NCBI RefSeq assembly: GCF_900114925.1
Contig: NZ_FOUR01000003.1
Span: 186,001-250,000, forward strand
Length of the DNA stretch: 64,000 nucleotides
Source of the DNA: Marinobacter pelagius
GTDB lineage: Bacteria; Pseudomonadota; Gammaproteobacteria; Pseudomonadales; Oleiphilaceae
Direction of reading: 5' to 3'
Within the stretch, counting starts at the first letter, position 1. Every line of letters begins with the position of its first letter. A program made the translations under genes and the position numbers. Shown here piece by piece: positions 1 through 8,429 of the stretch. The notes beneath the pieces are model-generated. The model had not been told where the DNA came from. It did not search any database and was given only the letters and a program-made list of their open reading frames with translations.

Positions 1-688
1 ACGCCACCCCCATCTCGAATACCCCCACGTAAATGGCCGCGGCCAGGGAGGTTCCGGACGGCATATCGAAGCCCTCGGTGAGCCCGCAGATCACCGCAAT
101 CACCGGCAACCCGAACAGGAAATTCAGGAACAGGCCTACCACCGGATCGCGCTCATCGCGGGTAGCAATGATCCAGTAGGACGCCCAGACCAGGGTACTG
201 CCCAGCGCGAAGCCGACCCCCAGCGGATCAGAGAAGGTCAGCGAGGTGACCTGCCCCCGGGTGGCGATCACGACCACGCCGGCATAGCAGACCAGCCCGG
301 CCAGGATATCAACTTTCCGAAGCCGCTGGCCCAGAAAGGGCACGGACAGGTAGGCGAGCACCAGCGCCCAGGTGTAGTTGAGAGGCTGAGCCTCCTGGGC
401 AGGCAGCCGGTCAAAGGCACCGAACAGCACGAAATAATACAGGCAGGGATTGACCAGCCCCATCCCCACGGACTGCACGTACTGACGGCGAGACAGGGAA
501 AACACCAGATGCCAGCGCCCCTGGAGTTTCAGAATAATCGCCATCACAACTATCGAAGCCATGCAGGCAATCAGCAGCATCTGCATCGGTGCCAGATCCC
601 GCAGCGCCAGCTTGAACGCGGTGGCAACGGTGGACCACAGCAGAACCGTGGCAAGGCCGTACATCATGGCCTGTTTCTGGTTGGTCAT
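1..688 (-). CDS. EamA/DMT-family permease (C-terminus cut by window edge)
   Basis: Inner-membrane drug/metabolite transporter of the EamA (10-TM) type. The substrate cannot be told from sequence. Reading from ATG at 688, 229 codons are open to the window edge, so the C-terminal part is missing. The N-terminus (MTNQKQAMMYGLATVLLWST) carries the first membrane helix with the typical LLWST start of an EamA repeat. A sequence of hydrophobic helices follows, with LNYTWALVLAYLSVPFLGQR and a second-repeat start around ALGSTLVWASYWI. It is divergent from the TRAP solute-binding lipoprotein at 780, with a 91-bp shared upstream region. The family call is firm because helix pattern and EamA motifs agree; the role is open. 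Confidence 0.85.
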   Translation of the reverse strand, partial: MTNQKQAMMYGLATVLLWSTVATAFKLALRDLAPMQMLLIACMASIVVMAIILKLQGRWHLVFSLSRRQYVQSVGMGLVNPCLYYFVLFGAFDRLPAQEAQPLNYTWALVLAYLSVPFLGQRLRKVDILAGLVCYAGVVVIATRGQVTSLTFSDPLGVGFALGSTLVWASYWIIATRDERDPVVGLFLNFLFGLPVIAVICGLTEGFDMPSGTSLAAAIYVGVFEMGVA

Positions 689-779
689 GAACAATGACTC
701 CTGTCGCTGGCAGGAAGCACCCTGCCGAATGTGTTAGCTTAGAAATATTCCGTTATTTTCGAATTCAGGGTCTGGAGAA

Positions 780-1880
780 ATGGACATGCGCGCACACCGC
801 CTCTGGTTGTTCCTGGTTACCAGCCTGGTCCTCATCATGACAGGTTGCTCGGAGACCGAGAGCACCAGGACCAGCGACTCATCCGAGCAGGCACCACCGG
901 AATATCCCGTCACCTGGCGGTTCGCCCTGGAAGAAATTGAGGGCAGTGTACAACACGCCTATGCCGAGGCGCTAAAGAGCAGTATTGAAGAGGCTTCTGA
1001 CGGGAAGGTCGAGCTGGATATTTTTCCCTACGGTTCCCTGGGCACATCTTCCCAACTGACAGAACTGGTACGCAACGGCTCTGTTGATCTTGCCTTCGCC
1101 TCCCCCGGGCACCTGGCCGACCTTATTCCGGAAACCGGGATTTTCACGCTGCACTACGTCTTGCCGGACGACGAAGACGTCACCCGGGCCCTGTTTGCCC
1201 GGAACGAACTGACCCGGCTGTTCTCCGCCGCTTATAACGAAAAGCATCTGACGCTCCTGGGGTTTGTGCCCGAAGGATGGATGGCCTGGACGGCCAACAA
1301 GCCACTGAAGACACCCGCCGATTTTGAAGGCCTCAGAATCCGGACCATGACTTCACAAATGTCAGCGGAGGCCTTCCGGAGCTATGGTGCCGATCCCCGC
1401 CAGACACCTTACTCACAGGTCTACAGCGATCTGCAGTTGAAACAGATTGACGGCCAGACCAACCCGGTCTTCGCCATCGAGGAAATGAACTTCTATGAGG
1501 TACAAGACACCCTGACCATGCCCCGGGCCGCCCATTTTGTTTCATCCGTTGTGGCCAACCCTGAATGGTATGCCCAGTTACCGGAGCAGCAGCAGGACTG
1601 GCTGGCAGTGGCATTGATTGAGGTTGGCAAGGAAGCCTGGGATATCCAGGAGGAACTGAACCAGACCAGACTGGAGACCATGCTCGAGGAAGGCCAGCTC
1701 GCGGTGACCAGGCTGTCCCAACAGGAGCGCGCTGCATTTCGCGAGGCGAGCAAGCCTGCGCTGGAATTCTACCTCCGGCAAACCGGCGAGCGGGGCCAGC
1801 GGATCCTGGAGTCACTCCGCAACATCATTACGGATCTGGAACACCAGCAGGCCTCAAACACTGGCAGCAACGGGGACTGA
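780..1880 (+). CDS. TRAP-type transporter solute-binding lipoprotein, DctP family
   Basis: Extracytoplasmic solute-binding protein for a tripartite ATP-independent periplasmic (TRAP) system, normally binding organic acids. It has 366 residues. The N-terminus has a lipoprotein signal with lipobox LIMTGC, cysteine about residue 23, so it is probably membrane-anchored rather than free in the periplasm. DctP features follow: WRFALEEIEGSVQHAYAEAL, then a lobe with ELVRNGSVDLAFASPGHLAD, and the late motif LKTPADFEGLRIRTMTSQ with the conserved arginine that contacts a carboxylate in this family. No DctQ or DctM permease gene lies nearby, so it is an orphan or works with a distant permease. The last 27 bp overlap the convergent mscS gene. 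A GGAG-like site precedes the ATG. Confidence 0.88.
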   Translation: MDMRAHRLWLFLVTSLVLIMTGCSETESTRTSDSSEQAPPEYPVTWRFALEEIEGSVQHAYAEALKSSIEEASDGKVELDIFPYGSLGTSSQLTELVRNGSVDLAFASPGHLADLIPETGIFTLHYVLPDDEDVTRALFARNELTRLFSAAYNEKHLTLLGFVPEGWMAWTANKPLKTPADFEGLRIRTMTSQMSAEAFRSYGADPRQTPYSQVYSDLQLKQIDGQTNPVFAIEEMNFYEVQDTLTMPRAAHFVSSVVANPEWYAQLPEQQQDWLAVALIEVGKEAWDIQEELNQTRLETMLEEGQLAVTRLSQQERAAFREASKPALEFYLRQTGERGQRILESLRNIITDLEHQQASNTGSNGD

Positions 1881-2663
1881 CACAAACTGCACCCCATCTG
1901 CGGCCAGCACTTCCGATCCCCGTGCGGTCAGATCACTGATGAACCGGAACTGGTCCCTCGGCTCGAGGGGATAGGCCTTCAGGCGGTAGGTCATGCCCCA
2001 GGTTTTGTTGGCGACCACAACCACCACCGGCTTCATGGTCTTGGTGTAGGGCGAGGCAAAACCCACATCCCGCAGCAGCGCCATCACCCGGCGGACATCA
2101 TGGTTCGGGGCCAGGTGGAACTCCGCCACGCACATAAGGTTGTCGGAACCGTCGTTACCGTTGGCAATGAGTGTGTTCCACAGCCTGCCATGGGGAATGA
2201 TGATAACGGTATCATCCGGCGTAACGATCTCCGCGGCACGGGTCCCGATTGATCGCACCTCTCCGTACTTGCCATCGACCTCTATCCAGTCACCGGGCCG
2301 ATAGGGCATTTCATAAAGGGTTACGATCCCGGCAATCAGGCTGTTGGCGTAGTCCTTGAACGCGAAACCCAGCGCCAGGCCCAGGGCGCCGAAAATGGCG
2401 ACCATGTTCTCGAAGGACGGCTCCACCAGTATCGGCACCACCACGATGATGGTGACGACAATGATCAACAGTCGCGCCAACGGCACCGAAGCCAACAAAT
2501 AGAGGCGAGCCTTGCCACCGAGCTTACCGGCAAGCCCTGGTACCAGTTTCTGGATAACGAATATCAGCAGCACCGCCGCGGCCACCACCAGGGCGGCCTC
2601 CACCAGGGCGACCCAGGTGATGGCTGAAAACGCCTGCTGCAATCCCTGCCCCATGTCTCCCAT
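1854..2663 (-). CDS. MscS-family small-conductance mechanosensitive channel
   Basis: Inner-membrane osmotic release valve of the MscS family, 269 residues, close to the length of E. coli MscS. Two to three N-terminal helices (about residues 15-90) lead into the pore-lining helix ENMVAIFGALGLALGFAFKD (about 94-113), which shows the Gly/Ala packing pattern of TM3. The beta domain begins with YRPGDWIEVDGKYGEVRSIG and contains VTPDDTVIIIPHGRLWN, matching the family's PN..L segment. A cytoplasmic alpha/beta vestibule follows. Its 3' end overlaps the convergent TRAP lipoprotein gene by 27 bp, and it lies 9 bp downstream of the unknown gene at 2673, so the two probably share a transcript. It fits a marine organism exposed to osmotic down-shock. 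Confidence 0.93.
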   Translation of the reverse strand: MGDMGQGLQQAFSAITWVALVEAALVVAAAVLLIFVIQKLVPGLAGKLGGKARLYLLASVPLARLLIIVVTIIVVVPILVEPSFENMVAIFGALGLALGFAFKDYANSLIAGIVTLYEMPYRPGDWIEVDGKYGEVRSIGTRAAEIVTPDDTVIIIPHGRLWNTLIANGNDGSDNLMCVAEFHLAPNHDVRRVMALLRDVGFASPYTKTMKPVVVVVANKTWGMTYRLKAYPLEPRDQFRFISDLTARGSEVLAADGVQFVSVPVAASV

Positions 2664-2672
2664 AACGCCTCC

Positions 2673-3929
2673 TCAGAATCCGTCTACCGGATAACCCCAG
2701 CTTTGCAGATGCCGACGCACTGTGGGGTACCCCAGAGGCGTGACATGCCAGCGCCCGGACGCCTCACCTTCATACACGACGTCTGCACGGGCGAGCCGCG
2801 ACAGCGCCAGCTGCAGTTCCGGCTCGCCAACCCCCGTTACCAGTGCAATCCGCTCTTCATCCAGGCCGTCGTGGAGCAGGAGGGCGTGAAGGATAAAACC
2901 GATAGACCGGTCGCTGCTCTGGGGCATGGAGGGCAGGCTGAGCTGATCCAGAGGAACCACCCAGCAGCTCCGGCCACCGGGGCCCCGTGTCTGGCTATCC
3001 GGGTCCTCTTCCATTTCGTCCTCCGGCCGTGCCCGCAGGGAGCGCTGCCAGATCGCAAGCGCGACTCCGGGAATGCCCCGGGAGGCCGTGGCAAGGTCCC
3101 TCAGAAAGCCCGAATGTTTGCGTTTCTCCGCGTCCGGGGGATTTTCCACCGGCAACACGTAAAGGCCATCGTCTGTCATTCGGGCGGTGATCGCCCGACC
3201 ATCCCGGGAAGCGGCGAGATATTCCAGCCACTGACCCAGACGCTCGGCATCCAGGGGAGCCGGTGTCAGTGGGCCCAGGTGGGCATCCGGCAGGTAACTC
3301 TCCCAGAATTGCCAGCACCAGCTGGAACAGCCCACCAGCCCCGGCCCGACCCGGCCAGAAACCATACGCTGAAACAACTCGCTGATCAGGGCAAAACCGG
3401 AGGTATGACGAAGCCAGAAATCCGCCAGCTCGGGAATCACCCAGGGCCCGGTCAGGTCCTGCTCATCCCACCATCGGCAGGCATCTTGCCGATTCATCAG
3501 CAGGTTGTCCGGAGGGGCGACCAGGTGCCAGGATTCGGCATCCGCCGACACGGCCCCGAGGCCGGGAAGCCGGACCAATGCCTCCCTGACACCGGAGAAT
3601 GGCGGTGCGGCCACCACCGCCACCTCTCGGCGCAAGGTTTCTGATTCCCTGAGTTCTGCAAGGGAATCCAGAAGGGCTCCGGCCAGCGCGGTAAAATCCG
3701 GATGGGGCGCAATATGCTGGATCTGTTTGTCAGTCAGCGAGGGCAGATCATCCAGGCTCTGGAAAGGCTCCTCATCCGATGACATGCCCGCACGAAGCTG
3801 GGCAGTAAGGTGACGAATGGCATCCTTGAGTGTCCGCTGCACGGACATTTCCGGCTGTTTCCACTGGTCCACTGAAATGAGACCGCCGGGAAGCGAGGGA
3901 GAATGCTCGGTCGTGTTTTCTTCCTTCAA
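2673..3929 (-). CDS. Conserved hypothetical protein with C-terminal winged-helix-like tail
   Basis: I do not recognise this protein. The open frame reaches 4025, but that would run into rlmJ. I prefer a TTG at 3929, which has CAGGAG eight bases upstream and gives 418 residues; ATG at 3848 is the alternative and has a weaker site. The protein is soluble, Trp-rich in the middle, with acidic patches and no signal peptide. The last 60 residues (LALSRLARADVVYEG onward) resemble a winged-helix domain: helix, LSRLARA turn, then a beta wing ending RWHVTPLGYPTVRR. It sits between rlmJ and mscS on the same strand. A DNA- or RNA-related role is only a guess from this tail. Confidence 0.6.
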   Translation of the reverse strand: MKEENTTEHSPSLPGGLISVDQWKQPEMSVQRTLKDAIRHLTAQLRAGMSSDEEPFQSLDDLPSLTDKQIQHIAPHPDFTALAGALLDSLAELRESETLRREVAVVAAPPFSGVREALVRLPGLGAVSADAESWHLVAPPDNLLMNRQDACRWWDEQDLTGPWVIPELADFWLRHTSGFALISELFQRMVSGRVGPGLVGCSSWCWQFWESYLPDAHLGPLTPAPLDAERLGQWLEYLAASRDGRAITARMTDDGLYVLPVENPPDAEKRKHSGFLRDLATASRGIPGVALAIWQRSLRARPEDEMEEDPDSQTRGPGGRSCWVVPLDQLSLPSMPQSSDRSIGFILHALLLHDGLDEERIALVTGVGEPELQLALSRLARADVVYEGEASGRWHVTPLGYPTVRRHLQSWGYPVDGF

Positions 3930-3960
3930 AAAGACAGCTCCTGCAATCTGTGACCGGAAT

Positions 3961-4797
3961 CTACTCCGGAACGAGCCAGCCCAGCTCATGCCGGACATCG
4001 AGTCCGTCGGCGCCGGCGACCTCATCCATCATTGCACCAAGGCGCTCATCAAAACCCCAGGGCGGATTGACCACCAGCATGCCCGAACCGGTCATCCCTC
4101 TTTCCGGGGGATGGTTGAGGTGTATCTCGCTGCGGAGAATTTTCCGGAGCGGCCCGGAACGCAGGGCGTCGGCGAGCTGCTTCTCCAGGCCGGAGGTCAA
4201 CACCGGGTACCAGATAAGATAGACGCCATGGCGGCACTTCTGCCACGCCTTTTGCAGGGTTTTGGCGACCGCACCGTAATCCGCCTTGATTTCGTAGGAA
4301 GGATCAATCAGCACCAGCAGGCGGGGCTGTTTCGGCGGCAGCTGCCCGAGCAGCCCCTTCAGCCCGTCTTCCCGCAGCACCCGGACCTTCTGGCCAGCCC
4401 AGCCCGCCAGCTGTTCACTTTCGGAGGGGTGCAGCTCGAATGTCGTCAGTGCGTCATCGGCCCGGAGAAACTGGCGGAACCAGAACGGAGAACCCGGGTA
4501 GGTAGTCAGGTGACCATCTCCGGCATTCAGCCTGCCCAGCAGCTCCAGTACCGGCTGCCAGTCAGGTGATTTCAGGCTATCCCGCAACTGCCACAGCTTC
4601 TGCACCCCGGCATCCGCCTCACCGGTTTTCCGTGCCCGCTCGCTGCCCAGATCGTAAACGGCACTGCCGGCATGGGTATCGAAACAGGCGATCCCCGAGG
4701 GCTTGGAGTGCATCATGGATAAAACGAGAGTCAGCGCGGCGTGTTTCTGGATATCGGCAAAGTTGCCGGCGTGAAAGGCGTGCAGATAGCTCAGCAT
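3961..4797 (-). CDS. rlmJ: 23S rRNA (adenine(2030)-N6)-methyltransferase RlmJ
   Basis: Methylates N6 of A2030 in 23S rRNA using S-adenosylmethionine. It has 278 residues, the usual size. The N-terminus LSYLHAFHAGNFADIQKHAA is the family signature. The N6-adenine methyltransferase catalytic loop is LIDPSYE, replacing the (N/D)PPY of other families. The SAM-binding region includes FDTHAGSAVYDL near residue 40. ATG at 4797 is chosen over TTG at 4800 because GGAG lies eight bases upstream of the ATG. It is divergent from the MFS gene at 4969. Its 3' end approaches the start of the unknown gene at 2673-3929, so it may lead a three-gene transcript with that gene and mscS. Confidence 0.95.
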   Translation of the reverse strand: MLSYLHAFHAGNFADIQKHAALTLVLSMMHSKPSGIACFDTHAGSAVYDLGSERARKTGEADAGVQKLWQLRDSLKSPDWQPVLELLGRLNAGDGHLTTYPGSPFWFRQFLRADDALTTFELHPSESEQLAGWAGQKVRVLREDGLKGLLGQLPPKQPRLLVLIDPSYEIKADYGAVAKTLQKAWQKCRHGVYLIWYPVLTSGLEKQLADALRSGPLRKILRSEIHLNHPPERGMTGSGMLVVNPPWGFDERLGAMMDEVAGADGLDVRHELGWLVPE

Positions 4798-4968
4798 CAA
4801 TAAAGCTCCATGGTTTGCCGCCCATTAAGCCCGAGCAGGCGCCGGATGTGCAAGATCTGCGCTGGGGCCATCATCTGGTCCGTTTAACGGCATCCGCCGT
4901 ACTCCGCCCTTAAGAGATACCGCCGATACTGGTATCCTCTTGCCAAATTTCTTCCGGAGGACGGCCAC

Positions 4969-6282
4969 TTGCCAGCCAACAAGCAGGACACCATCGACCA
5001 GCTGTACAGCCTGATTGCCAACGAGGAAGACGCACGGGTCTGCAAGGACATCCCCGAGGAAGCCTGCCGGGAGGTACCCCGCAATTTCTTCCTGATCCTC
5101 GCCAGCAACGTGCTCACCAAACTGGGCGACCTGCTGATCAGCCCCAAGACGGTGCTGGCCTGGCTAATGAGTGCGGTGGGCGCCCCGGCGCTGGTGGCCT
5201 GGCTGGTGCCGATCCGGGAATCCGGCTCCATGGTGCCGCAGATGGTGATTGCTGCCTGGGTTCGCCGCAAGGCGGTGCGCAAATGGTTCTGGACCCTTGG
5301 CAGTTTTGGCCAGGCCGTCAGCGTGGCCGCAATGGCCGCGAGCGTCTGGTTCCTGGAAGGCTACGCCGCCGGTGGAGGCATCGTGGCAGCACTGATTGTG
5401 TTCTCCCTGGCCCGGGGCTTCTGCTCCGTCTCCATGAAGGATGTACAGGGCAAATGCATTCCCAAGACCCGACGGGGGCGTCTGTCCGGGCTGGCCACAA
5501 CCATCGGCGGCACCGCCACCGTTATCATGACCGCCCTGCTGTTCTGGGACCGTGGCGATCCCACCCTGGCCTTCTACACGGCACTTCTGCTATTGGCGGC
5601 AGTACTGTGGGTGATTGCCGGCTTCCTGTTCGCCAATGTCGAGGAATACGCCGGTGAAACCGGCGGCGGCGGTAACGCCCTGACCGAAGCCATTCACAGC
5701 CTCTCGCTGCTGCGGGACGATGCGCCGTTCAGGCATTTCGTGATCACCCGGGCGCTGCTGTTGTGCTCTGCCCTTGCCTCACCCTACTTTGTGGTACTGG
5801 CCCAGAAGGAATCCGACATCGGCTGGATGCTCGGCGTTTTCCTTCTCGCCAGCAGTCTTGCCAGCTCCCTGAGCGCCAGTTTCTGGGGCTGGGCGGCGGA
5901 TACCTCCAGCCGCCGGGTGATGATCCGCGGCGCTGCCATGGCCAGCTTCGTGTGCCTGGCCGTCGGTATTACCGCACTGATTGTTGGTACCGATATCGGC
6001 AGTGTCTGGTTCTACCCGGTTGCCTTCTTTGCCCTCAGCATCGCCCACGCCGGCGTCCGTCTCGGTCGGAAGACTTACCTGGTGGATATGGCCGGTGGCA
6101 ACAAGCGTACCGACTACACCGCTGTGAGCAATACCGTGATCGGGGTGCTGTTACTGGTCACCGGTGGCCTGACCGCCGCGATCTCGGTGTTCTCCGAGGT
6201 GGCCGTCATCATCGTGCTGGGTTTGATGGGGCTGGCAGGAATGTTCAGTGCGATTCGGTTGAAGGAAGTGACGGAGGACTGA
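4969..6282 (+). CDS. MFS transporter
   Basis: Major facilitator superfamily inner-membrane protein of 437 residues with about 12 predicted helices. It starts at TTG 4969, supported by CCGGAGG with eight bases of spacing and by the absence of an in-frame ATG nearby. After a hydrophilic N-terminal extension of about 40 residues (PANKQDTIDQLYSLIANEED), helices begin at ISPKTVLAWLMSAVGAPALV. The loop KDVQGKCIPKTRRGRLSGLA between central helices resembles the MFS motif A (G...D..GRR..). The cytoplasmic extension and sequence do not fit a drug-efflux subfamily that I can name. The substrate is unknown. It is divergent from rlmJ and followed by a CRP-like site belonging to the next gene. Confidence 0.85.
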   Translation: MPANKQDTIDQLYSLIANEEDARVCKDIPEEACREVPRNFFLILASNVLTKLGDLLISPKTVLAWLMSAVGAPALVAWLVPIRESGSMVPQMVIAAWVRRKAVRKWFWTLGSFGQAVSVAAMAASVWFLEGYAAGGGIVAALIVFSLARGFCSVSMKDVQGKCIPKTRRGRLSGLATTIGGTATVIMTALLFWDRGDPTLAFYTALLLLAAVLWVIAGFLFANVEEYAGETGGGGNALTEAIHSLSLLRDDAPFRHFVITRALLLCSALASPYFVVLAQKESDIGWMLGVFLLASSLASSLSASFWGWAADTSSRRVMIRGAAMASFVCLAVGITALIVGTDIGSVWFYPVAFFALSIAHAGVRLGRKTYLVDMAGGNKRTDYTAVSNTVIGVLLLVTGGLTAAISVFSEVAVIIVLGLMGLAGMFSAIRLKEVTED

Positions 6283-6292
6283 CCCAAGTAAC

Positions 6293-6308
6293 CTTGAACT
6301 GCGTCACA
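6293..6308. promoter_or_regulatory. CRP/Vfr-like operator upstream of first DUF6316 gene
   Basis: The sequence CTTGAACTGCGTCACA fits half of the CRP consensus (TGTGA-N6-TCACA): the right arm TCACA is exact and the left arm degenerate. The same 6-bp spacer ACTGCG and flank AAA occur in the site at 9817 before the paralogous gene. A -10-like TATAAA follows about 30 bp downstream (around 6338). Confidence 0.4.
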
Positions 6309-6412
6309 AACATCAATTCAGTCTGCGCCTGAATGGTATAAATTAAATGCTTGGAAGCTACTGAACAGGGATGTGCTTTTTTCGTGACGGTATGAGCCTT
6401 GGAGAATGGCAC

Positions 6413-6703
6413 ATGAGAACCGATACAGCAGGCCCGCAGTTCGACCCCGCGCGCTTCGTGCACACCCCCTTCGGCTGGTACGCCCTGACCCGGGAGCCCT
6501 CCGACCTGGGCCCCTTCCCGACGAAATCACAGGCCTCCAACGCACTGGTGGATCACATCCGGCTTCATAAAGGCCTTAATCGGCGCAACCCTGAAGATCG
6601 CTATTCGGGGTTCACCGTTCATGATCCGGAAAACTGTGCAAAGAACAACTGCGGGAGATGTGCCGAGGCACTGGCATTTGCAGGCTTTCAGGCCATCGCA
6701 TGA
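6413..6703 (+). CDS. DUF6316 family small protein (paralog 1)
   Basis: Small soluble protein of unknown function, 96 residues from ATG 6413. That start has GGAG eight bases upstream; the earlier in-frame ATG at 6371 has no good site. The core is FVHTPFGWYALTREPSDLGP, which is the DUF6316 signature (aromatic-R/H-TP-GW-R-DLGPF). A helix follows, then a C-terminal HDPENCAKNNCGRCAEAL segment with three cysteines and a histidine that could bind metal. The gene at 9910 encodes a paralog with the same layout. Both genes have nearly the same palindrome in their promoter, so they are probably co-regulated. Nothing in the sequence fixes a biochemical role. Confidence 0.75.
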   Translation: MRTDTAGPQFDPARFVHTPFGWYALTREPSDLGPFPTKSQASNALVDHIRLHKGLNRRNPEDRYSGFTVHDPENCAKNNCGRCAEALAFAGFQAIA

Positions 6704-6860
6704 TCCGGGGTTTGAGTGGTGGATTCAGATTAAATTCGCATATTTCATATGTTTTTATACTGACACCAACCAGATGGTCTACAGTCAATCCAATGGATCC
6801 GATCCGACAGGGATGTGTCATTTCGTGTAGTTGTTTTCCGATCCCGAAGAAGGATTGAAT

Positions 6861-7031
6861 ATGCGAATCGACACAAAAGGGCAGCTGTTACAAGCCCGGT
6901 GCTTTTCCGACTTACCCCCTGGCCAGCAAACGCTCGCGGGTGGAACTCCCGACTCCGCAAAGAAATCTTCCCACCGACATTCCGTTCAATCCTTCGCACC
7001 CTTCGCCAGGCTCGTGAGGTTGTCGTTATGA
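6861..7031 (+). CDS. Possible small ORF, translationally coupled to the next
   Basis: This 56-codon frame starts at ATG 6861 behind GAAGAAGG and ends with a TGA that overlaps the ATG of the next small ORF (ATGA at 7028-7031), an arrangement typical of coupled genes. The product (MRIDTKGQLLQARC...) is polar and Ser/His-rich, with no recognisable domain. Codon use is not strongly GC-biased at third positions compared with the neighbours, so it may be leader RNA instead. Low confidence. Confidence 0.25.
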   Translation: MRIDTKGQLLQARCFSDLPPGQQTLAGGTPDSAKKSSHRHSVQSFAPFARLVRLSL

Positions 7032-7222
7032 GTGGTATGACTGAAGGTAGCGCTGTTGAGACCAGCCTTGTTCCAAGGCATCGACGTAAGCGGGTGATAA
7101 TTGCGGTGCTGGTATTTGTCGCCGGGCTGGCTTCGGTTAGTTGGGTGGGGAGTGCTTCGCCCTATGAGCAAACGGCTAACTCAGCGGACAAGTCTCGCGC
7201 CTTCAGTCCCAACACTAGGTAA
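7028..7222 (+). CDS. Small single-pass membrane protein, unknown
   Basis: A 64-residue frame begins at ATG 7028 with GAGG eight bases upstream. It has a basic stretch RHRRKR (about 17-22), then one hydrophobic helix VIIAVLVFVAGLASVSWVG (about 23-41), and a polar tail, suggesting an N-in membrane protein or a secreted peptide with an uncleaved signal. A strong bidirectional terminator lies about 50 bp downstream, which supports transcription through this region from the left. I do not recognise the family. Confidence 0.45.
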   Translation: MSGMTEGSAVETSLVPRHRRKRVIIAVLVFVAGLASVSWVGSASPYEQTANSADKSRAFSPNTR

Positions 7223-7271
7223 TCCATTGGTCAACTCGTAAGATCTTATTCAGCACTACAAGATTGAATTC

Positions 7272-7306
7272 AAAAAAAGGGGCCGGTATTTACCGACCCC
7301 TTTTCT
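7272..7306. terminator. Bidirectional rho-independent terminator
   Basis: An A-run leads into AAAAGGGG-CCGGT, a short loop, then ACCG-ACCCCTTTT, followed by a T-run. The hairpin has A/T runs on both sides and lies between the + strand small ORF (ends 7222) and the - strand lipoprotein gene (ends 7330), so it can serve both. Confidence 0.8.
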
Positions 7307-7329
7307 TTGCATCAGAGAACTACTCAATT

Positions 7330-8409
7330 TCAATTATTTGCTGGCTCTGCGCAAACTGCCAAAACATTAACCTGAGTGAGCACGTTGATTCCGCCAACGC
7401 TTATTGTCACCTGATCAAAGTCCTGAGTGGTATCGAAAACCAGATAACCCACCTCCTCACTATTCAGTGCACCAAGCAGATCAAGATCAGCCAGCTCAAT
7501 TGAGTCAAATGTCTCCCTGGCCTCACCATCCAGAGCTGTTTGCACGGAGATGTTGCCCAATAGCGACACGTTGAGCAGTTGATCTGCGTCTGCAATCGCA
7601 ATACCCAACTTGTTGGTACCCGGATAGTTATTCACCGTATCCGTAACTGTCAGACTTACCGGGGTTCCAAGCCCAATCGGAACCTGAATTGAGGCAGAGT
7701 TAAGCAAGTTACTGTCAACAACGTTTTCGGGATTAGTTACACAACCAAGTGTGCACCATGTTGAATCATCACCAATAGCCGTTGCAGCAGGCTCCAGCAG
7801 TGGCTTGTAAGTCGCGCTTGTAGCAGTCCCGCATGCATAGGCTGTCTCTGGGTCGCTATCGGGCACCGGGTCACAGACGTTGCCAATGCCATCATTATCG
7901 CTGTCACCCTGATTCGGGTTGGGAGTATTTGGACAATTATCTACGTCATCCTGAACGCCATCACCATCGGAATCGATATTGCTGTCACAGGCATCACCAA
8001 TTCCGTCGTCGTCAGCGTCTTCCTGTCCGGGATTCGCGACCGTTGGGCAGTTGTCGTCCAGATCACGTATACCATCACCATCCGAATCCGCACTGGTTTC
8101 GCAGTTTGGCGCGTTGTTCGGGTCAGTCGGACAGGGGTCTACCGAGTTGTCAGTTCCATCACCGTCAATGTCGGAATCGCAGGCGTCACCCTTGCCATCC
8201 CCGTCGATGTCAGATTGATCAGGGTTCGGTGCGAGGGGGCAGTTATCTTCCCCATTCAGAACGCCGTCACCATCGGCGTCAGCCAGCGCAAGATCACCGC
8301 CAACTGCACCACCATCACTGACAACCATACTGTCAGACTTACACCCCGCCAGCGAAAGCAGCGCGGTAACCAGCAGTATCAAGGGCCAGTTAAAGTTTTT
8401 GAGATTCAT
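7330..8409 (-). CDS. Lipoprotein with thrombospondin type 3 calcium-binding repeats
   Basis: Surface or outer-membrane lipoprotein of 359 residues. ATG at 8409 is chosen because GGGAG precedes it by seven bases. The signal peptide ends in lipobox LSLAGC. Residues about 40-175 consist of thrombospondin type 3 repeats of the form D-DGDG-D-DNCP (for example [15 protein letters not shown] and [15 protein letters not shown]), each expected to bind Ca2+. The C-terminal half is a beta-rich domain without a family match that I can name. The gene is directly downstream of the OmpA-like gene, 20 bp away on the same strand, and that protein also has a TSP3-like linker, so the two are probably co-transcribed envelope proteins. 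Confidence 0.8.
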   Translation of the reverse strand: MNLKNFNWPLILLVTALLSLAGCKSDSMVVSDGGAVGGDLALADADGDGVLNGEDNCPLAPNPDQSDIDGDGKGDACDSDIDGDGTDNSVDPCPTDPNNAPNCETSADSDGDGIRDLDDNCPTVANPGQEDADDDGIGDACDSNIDSDGDGVQDDVDNCPNTPNPNQGDSDNDGIGNVCDPVPDSDPETAYACGTATSATYKPLLEPAATAIGDDSTWCTLGCVTNPENVVDSNLLNSASIQVPIGLGTPVSLTVTDTVNNYPGTNKLGIAIADADQLLNVSLLGNISVQTALDGEARETFDSIELADLDLLGALNSEEVGYLVFDTTQDFDQVTISVGGINVLTQVNVLAVCAEPANN

Positions 8410-8429
8410 ATTCAAACTCCCTCTACATC

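Noticed and set aside
2703..3644. Long open frame on the + strand opposite the unknown gene
   Set aside because: It is antisense to the 2673-3929 gene, has no ribosome site, and its product has the Gln/His/Gly-rich composition of a GC-driven shadow frame.
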